A DNA stretch of 64,000 nt from Hymenobacter sp. BT559 (GTDB taxonomy: Bacteria > Bacteroidota > Bacteroidia > Cytophagales > Hymenobacteraceae): NCBI RefSeq assembly GCF_016427535.1, contig NZ_JAELXV010000001.1:124001-188000 (forward strand), written 5' to 3'. The notes under the pieces were generated by a model. It was given only the letters and a program-made list of their open reading frames with translations. It made no database searches and had not been told where the DNA came from. Numbering within the stretch: the stretch's first letter is position 1; every line of letters begins with the position of its first letter. A program made the translations under genes and the position numbers. This document shows, piece after piece, positions 17,851-26,360 of the stretch.

Positions 17851-19056
17851 TTTGATAATGGCCCGTGCGGCCCAGGCGCCGGTGCTAAAACAGCCCTGCA
17901 GCAGGTAACCACCTGTGGGGGCTTCCCAGTCGAGCATTTCGCCGGCCACGTAAGTGCCAAGGCGGCGGCGCAGCATTAGGTTTTCATCTACTTCCGAAAA
18001 GGGAATGCCGCCCGCCGATGAGATAGCCTCGGCCAGCGAGCGCAGGCCCACTACCGGGATAGGTAGCGCCGTGAGCGCCGCGCTTAGGTCAGCTGGGGCC
18101 TGCACTTCGCGCAGCAGCGTCGGCACTGGCGCTTTGAGGCTGAACGCGCTACCTAGGAAAGACGCCAGCGACTCACCAGTCCGGCGGCGCGCTAGGCGGC
18201 GCTGCACATCGGCTGGGCTTAGGTCGGGTTTTAGGTTGAGATGCAGCCAGGCAGGGGGGGCGGCCGCCAGCGCAGCCCTTAGCTGGGGCGTAAGTGCGTA
18301 CACGGGCGTGCCCTCCAGGCCGTAGTCGGTAAGCATAATTTCGCCGCGCACCGTGTGGCCGCCACAGCTGAGGGCAATGTTTTTGAGGGGTGCCCGCCCC
18401 ACCTTCTCCTTAAAAAAGGCTGACCATGTTACCTCAGCTCCGCAGTTGGCGGGCGCGAAGGGCTGGCACGGCACGCCAATTTCTCGCAGCAAACTGGTCC
18501 AGTGGCCGTCGGAGCCCGTTTGGGGCCAACTGGCACCCCCTAGGGCCAGCAGGGTGGCGGCGGGCTCTACCACAGCTTCTGCGCCGGTGGCTTCGTTGCG
18601 GAAGCGCAGGCCGCGTTCGCCCACGAAGCCCAGCCAGTGGTGGCGGGTGCGGAGCTCCACGCCTAGGTTCTGCAGGTGGCGCAGCCAGGCGCGCAACAAG
18701 TCGGCGGGTTTGTGCTGGGCATCGGGAAATACACGCCCGCTGGTGCCTACAAAGGTGCCAATACCTAGGTCGGCGGCCCACTGGCGCAGGGCGGCTGGCG
18801 AGAAGTGCGCCAAGGCTCGCGCAAAAAACGGCGCTGCTGCGCCGTAGCGCTGCGCAAAAGGCGCTATGTCCTCGCCATTGGTGAGGTTAAAGCCGCCGTG
18901 ACCGGCCACCAGAAACTTGCGCCCTACGGTGGCCTTCTGCTCAAACACCTGCACGCGCAAGCCCGCTTCGGCTAGGTGCTGAGCGGCTAGTAAGCCCGCT
19001 GGCCCGCCCCCCACAATAACGACCAGCGGCGCCGATGTAGTAGAGGGGCTGCTCAT
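17842..19056 (-). CDS. HI0933-like FAD-dependent oxidoreductase
   Basis: A 404-residue flavoprotein of the HI0933/YhiN-like family (TIGR03862-type aminoacetone-oxidase-like group). The dinucleotide-binding motif VVIVGGGPAGLLAA is at the N-terminus (about residues 11-24), followed by GRKFLVAGHGGFNLTN, the FAD-contact block of the family. The middle FLALGGASWPQTGSDG-like block and the C-terminal GCFSTGAWAAR complete the FAD site. The physiological substrate is not settled for the family. The ATG at 19056 (MSSPSTTSAPLVV) is chosen; the frame runs 35 codons further upstream into the leader of the divergent antiporter. The final residues (KEQ) and stop fall in a 7-bp repeat array. Confidence 0.85.
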   Translation of the reverse strand: MSSPSTTSAPLVVIVGGGPAGLLAAQHLAEAGLRVQVFEQKATVGRKFLVAGHGGFNLTNGEDIAPFAQRYGAAAPFFARALAHFSPAALRQWAADLGIGTFVGTSGRVFPDAQHKPADLLRAWLRHLQNLGVELRTRHHWLGFVGERGLRFRNEATGAEAVVEPAATLLALGGASWPQTGSDGHWTSLLREIGVPCQPFAPANCGAEVTWSAFFKEKVGRAPLKNIALSCGGHTVRGEIMLTDYGLEGTPVYALTPQLRAALAAAPPAWLHLNLKPDLSPADVQRRLARRRTGESLASFLGSAFSLKAPVPTLLREVQAPADLSAALTALPIPVVGLRSLAEAISSAGGIPFSEVDENLMLRRRLGTYVAGEMLDWEAPTGGYLLQGCFSTGAWAARAIIKEQ

Positions 19057-19204
19057 AGAAGTAATATATTGATTGCTAGCGATAAATGAGCGTAAAATGC
19101 CTCGGGGTGCCCGCGGTGCACTACCCATGGCTAGCGGCCTGCAAACGGGCATGCCCCACAAAGGTCGGGCAACGGCGCGGCGTGGGCCGCGTAACTTGAG
19201 CTCT

Positions 19205-20407
19205 ATGAGTTCTTACAGCATCCTGATTGGCCTAAGCTTGGCCGTCATCCTTTCTTACGTATTCAACCTCGCTTCGCGGGCTACACGGGTTCCATCGGTC
19301 CTGCTGCTGCTGCTCACGGGCATCGGGCTGCGGCAGTGGGCCGACTACCAGAATATCAATTTTTTGGTGCCCAAAACACTGCTCGAAATATTTGGTATTA
19401 TCGGCCTCATCATGATAGTGCTAGAGGGCGCTCTCGACCTGCGCCTGAGCCGCGACAAGGTGCCGCTGGTGCGGCGCTCCTTTCTGGCGGCGGCCGTGAT
19501 GCTGATGGGGCAGGCCGCCGCCATTGGCACGCTGCTGCACCTGTGGCTAGGTGCCCCGTGGCAAACCTGCCTGCTCAATGCCGTGCCGCTGGTGGTTATC
19601 AGCAGCGCCATCGCCATCCCGAGCGTGGCCAATCTCTCGGGCGAAAAGCAGGAGTTTATTGTGTACGAAAGTACGTTTTCGGACATCCTAGGTATCATGC
19701 TTTTCAATTTTGTTGACCAAGAGGATTTTGCGCAGGGGCACTCGCTGGTCACTTTCGGGCGCGGCGTGGTGCTCATAATAGTGGTGGCCGTGCTGAGCAC
19801 GCTGGTGCTGGGCTTCCTGCTGGCGCGGCTGCGCGAGCACGTCAAGTTTTTCCTGCTGTTCTCGTTTTTGATTCTCATCTACAGCCTCGCCAAAAAGCTG
19901 CACTTGTCGTCGCTGCTGCTCGTGCTGGCCTTTGGACTGGCCGTCAACAACGCCGACCTGCTACTGAATTGGGTGCGTCGGCGCACCGGCTGGCAGGGCA
20001 TTAGCACCGAAGCGCTGGCCCCCGACCTGCACCAGCTCAAGAGCATCACCGCCGAGTCGGCGTTTCTGATTCGCACGTTCTTCTTTCTGCTCTTCGGCTA
20101 TTCTATTACCCTGGCCAACCTCATCAGCTGGCAGTTGCTCGGCCAGGGTGTGCTGATAGTGGCTGTGCTCACGGGCATTCGCTACCTCTACCTGCGCTTT
20201 GTGGCCCACACCGATTTGATACCCGAGCTGTTCATTGCGCCCAAGGGACTGATTACGGTGTTGCTGTTCTACAGCATTCCGACCCAGCACCTGCTCGGCG
20301 ACGTTAGCGAAAGCATTTTGTTCGTCGTCATTCTGCTCACTAGCTTGCTGATGATGGTTGGCCTCATTATCAGCCACCAGCGCCCCACTGCCGCGATAGA
20401 GTTTTAG
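19205..20407 (+). CDS. CPA1-type cation:proton antiporter
   Basis: A 400-residue inner-membrane protein with about 12 hydrophobic segments, expected to exchange Na+ or K+ for H+. The family's ion-site helix appears near residue 156 as ESTFSDILGIMLF, where the aspartate of the usual ND pair is kept but the preceding residue is Ser. LIMIVLEGALDLR near 75 is the usual CPA loop. It ends with a short tail and has no regulatory C-terminal TrkA domain. The ATG at 19205 starts directly with the first helix (SSYSILIGLSLAVILSYVF); 44 extra upstream codons are rejected. Ion selectivity cannot be told. Confidence 0.88.
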   Translation: MSSYSILIGLSLAVILSYVFNLASRATRVPSVLLLLLTGIGLRQWADYQNINFLVPKTLLEIFGIIGLIMIVLEGALDLRLSRDKVPLVRRSFLAAAVMLMGQAAAIGTLLHLWLGAPWQTCLLNAVPLVVISSAIAIPSVANLSGEKQEFIVYESTFSDILGIMLFNFVDQEDFAQGHSLVTFGRGVVLIIVVAVLSTLVLGFLLARLREHVKFFLLFSFLILIYSLAKKLHLSSLLLVLAFGLAVNNADLLLNWVRRRTGWQGISTEALAPDLHQLKSITAESAFLIRTFFFLLFGYSITLANLISWQLLGQGVLIVAVLTGIRYLYLRFVAHTDLIPELFIAPKGLITVLLFYSIPTQHLLGDVSESILFVVILLTSLLMMVGLIISHQRPTAAIEF

Positions 20408-20476
20408 CGGTTTATTAAGCCTGTCGCGCTGGGGTGAGTTACGCTACGCTAAGCTCGCCCTAGCAATAGTTAACCA

Positions 20477-22267
20477 TTATGCCTGTCCTTCCTCGATGAG
20501 CTCGCGGCGGTAGCGGGCTAGGATGACATTCTTGGTAATAAAGCCCAGGTAAAGGCCATCGGTGTCGCACACGGGCAGGGCGGAGGTAGCGGTGCGCTCT
20601 AGCAGCGCCAGCGCGTGCTCGGCGGTGTCGGCAGGGTGGATGAGTGCGGGGGGCGGCTGCATCAGCTCGCGGACTCGGGTGGTGGTGTAGTGGGCGCCGT
20701 CGAAGAGCGTGTCGCGCACCATGTCGAGGGTAATGATGCCGCGCAGCAGCCCGCTCTTGCCTACCACCGGAAACACGTCGCGGTGGGCGTGGCGAAATAC
20801 TTCAACCAACTCACCTAGGGTAGCACCCGGGCGCAGGGGCTGGAAATTGGTGTCGATAAGGCGGTGCAGGTCAAGGCGAGAGAGCAGGTCTTGGTCGCGG
20901 TTGGCGTATACGTCCACGCCCTTCAGCGTCAGCTTGCGGGTGTATACCGAGTAGGGTTCGAAGTGCTTGGTAATGAGGTAGGAGAAGCTCGTGACGAGCA
21001 TCAGGGGCACAAAGAGCGCGTAGCCGCCCGTGATTTCGGCAATCAAGAAGATGGCCGTGAGCGGCGCGTGCACCACACCCGCCAGCACGCCCGCCATGCC
21101 CAGCACCACAAAGTGCACCTCGGGCAAGGCTACCAGCCCGGTGAGGTTGACCAGCCGCGCAAACAAGAATCCGCACAGGGCCCCTGCCACCAGCGACGAG
21201 CCAAACATGCCGCCGTTGCCGCCCGCGCCCACCGTGATGCTGGTGGCCACCACCTTCATCATCATTGTGAAAAAGACCAGCACCAGCAGCCACCACACGT
21301 TATTGTCGCCATACACCGAAAACAGGCTGTCATCGGTGAGGTCTTGGGCGTGGCCGTCGAGTAGCTTTTGCACCACCGTGGTGTAGCCCTCGCCGTAGAG
21401 CGGCGGAAACAGAAAAATGAGTAGCCCCAGCGCCGCGCCGCCCGCCAGTACCTTCTGCCAGCGCAAGCCCGGCCAGCGCTCCACAAAGTGGTCGAACCAG
21501 TGGTAAGTGCGAATCATGTACACCGAAAACAGCGCCGTAATCGGACCTAGGAGCGCGTAGAAGGGCACCGTATTCAGCACCCACGAATTGGTAATCAGCG
21601 TAAATGGCTGCCCTGCGTAGAGCGCCTTCGATACCACCGTGGCGGTAGCCGACGAAATGAGCAGCGGAATAAAGTACTGCGCCGGCAGCTCCAGCAAAAT
21701 GGCCTCAACCGCAAATAGTACGCCGGCTATGGGGGCGTTGAAGATGGCCGCCACGCCCGCCGCCGCGCCGCAGCCCGTGAGCAGGCGCCGCCGCCGCCGC
21801 CCCGCCCGCAGCACCCGCGCCGCATTGGAGCCAATGGCGGCCCCCGTCACCGAAATGGGCGCCTCGGTACCCGCCGAGCCCCCAAACGATACCGTTAAGA
21901 AGGCTGTGACGAGCTGCGAATACAGCTTAGAGCGCGGCACTACCGCATTTTCGCGAGCCGCGCTGTAGATGATGGGCCCGATACCCCGCCCTAGGTTGCC
22001 GCCCAACAAGTACTTAGTCACCAGCGCCGTGAGCGTGATGCCGATAACTGGGTAGATAGACAGCGCAAATACCCGGTTGGGCTCGGTCACGGCTGCTGCC
22101 AAGCGGTGCTGCTGCCAGTGGATAATCGTTTTGAGCAGCACCGCCGCTAGGCCCGCCAGCACACCCACCAGCACCGCCAGCCACACCACGTACACCCGCT
22201 CGCTTACGTGGCGCAGCCGCCACAGCAAGAAAGGATTGAGCAGGCGATAGATGCGTTTTTGAGCCAT
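20477..22267 (-). CDS. ClC-family chloride channel/transporter with CBS domains
   Basis: A 596-residue membrane protein: about residues 25-435 form the ClC core, and two CBS domains follow at about 455-510 and 525-585. The segment matching the GREGP filter motif reads GTEAP (residues 133-137), keeping the gating glutamate E135. The GxFxP motif region reads GGNGGMFGSS, without the final Pro, so anion selectivity may differ from the model antiporters. The CBS pair usually binds adenine nucleotides and regulates transport. It is convergent with the cation antiporter, so ion and pH balance genes sit together. A polar tail (YRRELIEEGQA) ends the protein. Confidence 0.9.
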   Translation of the reverse strand: MAQKRIYRLLNPFLLWRLRHVSERVYVVWLAVLVGVLAGLAAVLLKTIIHWQQHRLAAAVTEPNRVFALSIYPVIGITLTALVTKYLLGGNLGRGIGPIIYSAARENAVVPRSKLYSQLVTAFLTVSFGGSAGTEAPISVTGAAIGSNAARVLRAGRRRRRLLTGCGAAAGVAAIFNAPIAGVLFAVEAILLELPAQYFIPLLISSATATVVSKALYAGQPFTLITNSWVLNTVPFYALLGPITALFSVYMIRTYHWFDHFVERWPGLRWQKVLAGGAALGLLIFLFPPLYGEGYTTVVQKLLDGHAQDLTDDSLFSVYGDNNVWWLLVLVFFTMMMKVVATSITVGAGGNGGMFGSSLVAGALCGFLFARLVNLTGLVALPEVHFVVLGMAGVLAGVVHAPLTAIFLIAEITGGYALFVPLMLVTSFSYLITKHFEPYSVYTRKLTLKGVDVYANRDQDLLSRLDLHRLIDTNFQPLRPGATLGELVEVFRHAHRDVFPVVGKSGLLRGIITLDMVRDTLFDGAHYTTTRVRELMQPPPALIHPADTAEHALALLERTATSALPVCDTDGLYLGFITKNVILARYRRELIEEGQA

Positions 22268-22506
22268 AAGCGGAAGAGCTCAACAGTAAAGCCCTAGTGG
22301 ATATAAGAAAAGGGGTTGTTATCAGATAATTACTCTCATCTAGTGCCGCATATGAACCTAAGTGATACCCTAGGGGCACTGCGTAGCCGACCAATAAGAC
22401 AGCTGCTTTGAGTGCATTGGCTAACCCCCGCTGGCGCTGGGGTAACGCCTAGCGAGGGCTGCTTTATTGTTCTGCTATGCAATGCTACATGATTTGCGCA
22501 AAAACC

Positions 22507-25500
22507 CTACCGGGCGCAAATGCCTTTGTACGGGCAATAGTCACATTTTGCTAGGTCGTCGGTTTTGCGGATGTCCTCGGTAGGGTCAAGCACGCGCCGC
22601 GCCAGCCGCGCCACCAGCCCGGCGCTGGCCCGCAGAAAGTCGGGCTCGCCGGTGCCTTCGGTGATGAAGTCGAGCGGCGCCGTGAGCAAGCCCTCGTCAA
22701 TCTTGCGCAGCGACATAATTGCGGCCTCTGAGCCGGGCGGGGCGGGGTGGCGCACGTCGCTTTCCAGCATAAAGCGGTAGAGCCAGAGCTGACGCACCTT
22801 GTCGGCGCCCGACGAGCTTTCGGTGAGCATACGCTCTACGGTTTCGGCGGCGCTGAGGGGCTTCAACTTGCCGCGCAGGTTGAGTTCGCGCTGCTCCACG
22901 AGGCCAGTTTTGTAGTCTACCACCCGGCGACGGCCGTCGGGCAGCGCATCAATGCGGTCGGCCCGGCCAAAGAGGCGCACGGGCAGCGGCTCGGCCTCAC
23001 CCGGAATATCAGTAAAGACCGTGGCTGCCATCTCGGTTTCCTGGGCCACAATGCGCAGCGGCAGTACACCCGGCTGGCCCGGCAGGCTCTCTAGGTACTT
23101 GCGGATGAGGCGCACCGCCACCTGGCCCAGCACGTGGTTGAGGCCATCGTCGGGGCGGGCCTGGCGGTCAGACTCTTCCTGGCGCAGCTGGCGATTTACT
23201 TCGGCAGGCACCTTGCGCAGTAGGTCGGGCAGGTCATCGGCCGTAAGCTCACGTCCCAGCAGTTCGAAGGGCTTCAGCAGGTGCTCTAGCGCGTCGTGCA
23301 CTACCGTGCCAAAGCCGTCGGCCCCTAGGGCCTCTTCCACCTCCTCATTTTCCTGAAAGCGGGCCAGGCGCGAAAAGTAAAATTTGAGTGTGCAGGCCAG
23401 GTATTCATTGAGGGCCGAAGGCGACAAGCCACGCTCGAGCACGCCACGCAGGGCGGCGAGCATGGCCGGGTCTTTGTGCAGCACCAGGTCGTTAGATAGC
23501 TCGCTGGTGAGGGTGCTGTTTTCTTCTAAAGCAGGGGAAGCATCCGTAGCGGGCTGTACCTCCACTACCTGGTCCTCCAGCGTCAGCATTGGGTTTTGGG
23601 CGGCCAGGTCAAATTCTAGCTGCCGCAGAAAGCGGCTACGCTCGCCGGTGCGCACGCCCTCGGCGCCGGGCAGCACGTGCACTAGGTCTACGCGCCCGGC
23701 GCGCTGCAGCAGCCGCCAGAAGTTGTAGGCGGCCGTAGCCTCGGCGTCGGCGTAGGTAGGCAGCTTAAACTCGGTGAGCACGTCGTAGGGAAACAGCGAG
23801 TTTTGCCGCTTGGGCGCGGGCAGCGCATTCTCATTGCAGCTTAAAATGATAACGTGGTCGAAGTCCAGCGCGCGCGTTTCGAGCAAACCCATCACCTGCA
23901 CCTGGGCCAGCGGTTCGCCCGCGAAGGGCAGGCGCGTGTTGCGCATCTGCTCGTAGAGGAAACGCCGAAACGAGCGTACGCTCAGGCGCTGCTCCTGGCA
24001 GTCGAACGCCGAGTGGAGCTGCCGTATCATCGTGTAAAACAAGTACAAGTACTCGGCCTCGATAGCGGTGTGCTCGTGCTCATACACCTGCTTGAGCAGG
24101 TTGATGATGGTGTAGCAGGCGTCGATAATATTATCGCAATTGTCCCAGGTCTGGAACAACGCCTTGATGAGCGGGTGCCCTTCGCCCAGCCGCAGCAGCT
24201 CGGTAGCGGGCAGCAGTACAAGGTGCTTCTTCACTATTTGCTGGCAAATGTGGTCGAGCAGGCCGTGGTACTGCGGCTCCTCTGCCTGTTCATTCAAGTA
24301 CTGTTGATAGCGGCGCAAAAACGGGTGCGCCAGCAGCTTGCTCACGGCTAGGTGGTGGTACTTGGGCACGCCGTAGTCGCGGCCCGGCTCGCCCTCCCGG
24401 ATACCCGTGAGGTGCACCTCAAACAGCAAGTCGACGAGGTTGAACAAGGCCGTGCTCTGGAAGCTCAGGCCCATCGTCACGTTGAAATCGGGCACTACCT
24501 CGGCGGGCGGCAGGCCGTGCAGCACCGGCAGCAGCAGGGTTTCGTCGGGCAGCACCACGGCCACGGTGGCGTCGGGGTTGCGCTGGCGGGCTTCGGCCAG
24601 CAGCTGGCCGGCCAGCTTGCCCTGCATGCTGGCATTGGCCACCCCTAGCAGGCGCACGTGGTGGGGCCGGCCGCGCAGGTGCTCTTGCAGGGTGAAGCTG
24701 TCGCGGGGCAAGTCCCACTTCTGCCAGTAGCGGCGTAGGTGCTGGCCGGCCCGGTTGGGCGAGTCTTGCTCTAAGTAAAACGGGTCGGCGTCGAAGCGCA
24801 GCTCGGCCCGGCCGGCTTTGCGCAGCAGGTTGATAAACTTCTCCTCGGCCTTGCTGAGGCCCCCTAGGCCCACAAATACGTGGTGCGCAGGCAGCGGGCG
24901 GGCGGGGTCGCGCAATTCTGCCTGCAGGCGCTTGGTGGCCTCGCGGTAGGCCAGGCCGGGGTAGGCGAGGTAGTCGGCTTTTAGCCGCCGCTTAAGCTCG
25001 CGGTACACGCGGGCTAGCTGGCCCCAAAAGCCGAAGTATCGCATCAGCCCGTCGGTTTTACCGCGCTCGGGGTCGAGGTCCCAGCGCTCCAAGGCCTTAG
25101 CCTCGGAGAGGTACTGAAACACCTCTTTCGTATCGGCCAGGTTCTGGTCGAGGTTCGAAAAGTCTTGCAGCAGCAGCCCGCTCCAGCCCACAAAGCGGTC
25201 GAAGCTCAGGTCGGGGTCAATGCCCCGAAAAATGTCAAACAGCAAGAGCTGCAAGGCAATAGGCTCTTCTACCTGCACCCCGGCGCGCTCCACCATGTAG
25301 TCTTCCATGGCCGCAATGCGCGGTGCCCATAAGGCTTGCCCGTCGGGCGTGGCCAGGGCTAGCTCGTTTTTGAGGTACACCACGGCGCGGCGCGTGGGCA
25401 CAATGACCACCAGGTCGGCCAGGGTATCGTCGTCGTAGGTGGCCAGCAACTCGTGGGCCACCTCAGCCAAGAAAGTGCGGGTAGAAACCGGCGCCGACAC

Positions 25501-25539
25501 CGGCGCGGCTACTAGGGGAGAGGGGTGCATATACATCAA
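22507..25539 (-). CDS. AddB-like PD-(D/E)XK nuclease with iron-sulfur cluster motif
   Basis: A 1010-residue protein with the layout of AddB, the inactive-helicase/nuclease subunit of double-strand break repair. The N-terminal part is UvrD-like without a full Walker A (VVIVPTRRAVVYLKNELA). The C-terminal nuclease has RRVVDYKTG near residue 880. Four cysteines fit the AddB iron-sulfur staple: one in CTLKFYFSRL near 715 and three at the end in CDYCPYKGIC (C999, C1002, C1008; spacing 2 and 5). It should process DNA ends together with AddA, but no AddA gene is adjacent. The ORF begins with two close Met codons; the third (MHPSPLV) is equally possible. Confidence 0.85.
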   Translation of the reverse strand: MMYMHPSPLVAAPVSAPVSTRTFLAEVAHELLATYDDDTLADLVVIVPTRRAVVYLKNELALATPDGQALWAPRIAAMEDYMVERAGVQVEEPIALQLLLFDIFRGIDPDLSFDRFVGWSGLLLQDFSNLDQNLADTKEVFQYLSEAKALERWDLDPERGKTDGLMRYFGFWGQLARVYRELKRRLKADYLAYPGLAYREATKRLQAELRDPARPLPAHHVFVGLGGLSKAEEKFINLLRKAGRAELRFDADPFYLEQDSPNRAGQHLRRYWQKWDLPRDSFTLQEHLRGRPHHVRLLGVANASMQGKLAGQLLAEARQRNPDATVAVVLPDETLLLPVLHGLPPAEVVPDFNVTMGLSFQSTALFNLVDLLFEVHLTGIREGEPGRDYGVPKYHHLAVSKLLAHPFLRRYQQYLNEQAEEPQYHGLLDHICQQIVKKHLVLLPATELLRLGEGHPLIKALFQTWDNCDNIIDACYTIINLLKQVYEHEHTAIEAEYLYLFYTMIRQLHSAFDCQEQRLSVRSFRRFLYEQMRNTRLPFAGEPLAQVQVMGLLETRALDFDHVIILSCNENALPAPKRQNSLFPYDVLTEFKLPTYADAEATAAYNFWRLLQRAGRVDLVHVLPGAEGVRTGERSRFLRQLEFDLAAQNPMLTLEDQVVEVQPATDASPALEENSTLTSELSNDLVLHKDPAMLAALRGVLERGLSPSALNEYLACTLKFYFSRLARFQENEEVEEALGADGFGTVVHDALEHLLKPFELLGRELTADDLPDLLRKVPAEVNRQLRQEESDRQARPDDGLNHVLGQVAVRLIRKYLESLPGQPGVLPLRIVAQETEMAATVFTDIPGEAEPLPVRLFGRADRIDALPDGRRRVVDYKTGLVEQRELNLRGKLKPLSAAETVERMLTESSSGADKVRQLWLYRFMLESDVRHPAPPGSEAAIMSLRKIDEGLLTAPLDFITEGTGEPDFLRASAGLVARLARRVLDPTEDIRKTDDLAKCDYCPYKGICAR

Positions 25540-26360
25540 AGATACGGCTGTATTTCAGGGCCCTGGGTAGCACCCGCACTACCTAGGGCCGGTACTATAA
25601 GCAGCTGAGTGGCAGCCTTTCGCTAGCTTCGGCGGTACGCTATCTAGCCACCTGGGTCACTGGCTCTCTATTATTATTTTAAGGTAAGATTATCAAGTAA
25701 GTAACACTTGCTACGCAGGCGTTTTTAATTCGGATAGCGAGAAGCGGCGTTTGAAGCTTAAAACGAGCAGTTCGTGCCTTAAGACCGGAATAGTGCTATA
25801 ACGCGGTTGGAACTTTGAAACAGCAGTTGCCGCGTAAGGGTGCCTGCGGGCTATTTCTACTCTACTACTTTCTATTTGGCTGAATTTTACTTAGGTCGGC
25901 CCCTTCTGCTATGTTACCTGATACTACCAGCTGCTTGCTAGCCGACAAGCCAGCCCCTACGGCGCCGGCGGTGGGCTGTGCCACTTGTTGGGCCGCCAAG
26001 TACTGCGCCGTTTATTCGCTGGCTGGCCCACAGCCCCCGCCCGAGTGCCCCCTGCTGCCGCAGCCCGCGCAAAAGCGCCGGCCACGCCCGTCGCCTTTGC
26101 ACCAAGTGTTGCTCTAGCAATGACCTAGGCGAGGCACCGTTGAGGAAGAATGCGGCCCGGTAAATAAGGCTACAGCATAAAGTGCGTAGTTTACGCCCAT
26201 TGCTTTTACTTTGCAGGTCGCTTGCTTTTTGCGCCAGCGGCTTGTTTAGTTGCTATAGCTTACCCTGCCTCGCCCTAGGCCTGCTGTGTACTGCCCTTGG
26301 GCATGGCGCCGCGAGCCTAGGGCGAGGCGCCACTACGGCGGACCCCCGCTCTCTCCCATC
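25540..26360. other. 820-bp intergenic region before lysC, no convincing gene
   Basis: No convincing gene is seen. The stretch at 25640-25890 is noticeably A+T-richer than the surroundings. A 68-codon frame (25911-26117, MLPDTTSCLLADKPAP) with five cysteines is weak and unsupported. A perfect 14-bp hairpin lies at 26267-26328 ahead of the aspartate kinase start, and TTACTTTG near 26208 resembles a -7 box. Three CCTAGG sites lie near its far end (26124, 26274, 26316). It could hold a long leader, regulatory RNA or remnants of a lost gene. Confidence 0.5.
26267..26328 (+). promoter_or_regulatory. Leader hairpin upstream of aspartate kinase
   Basis: The arms GCCTCGCCCTAGGC (26267-26280) and GCCTAGGGCGAGGC (26315-26328) pair perfectly, each holding a CCTAGG palindrome, with a 34-base loop. 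It ends 32 bp before the GTG start. It could be a regulatory leader structure, but no T run follows and no known amino-acid riboswitch is recognised. Confidence 0.45.

Noticed and set aside
20864..21364. 166-codon plus-strand frame opposite the ClC gene
   Set aside because: His/Gln/Arg-rich shadow; the minus strand has full ClC and CBS patterns.
25911..26117. 68-codon frame with several cysteines in the 820-bp gap
   Set aside because: No domain, no clear promoter or ribosome-binding feature, Pro/Ala-rich composition typical of chance frames.
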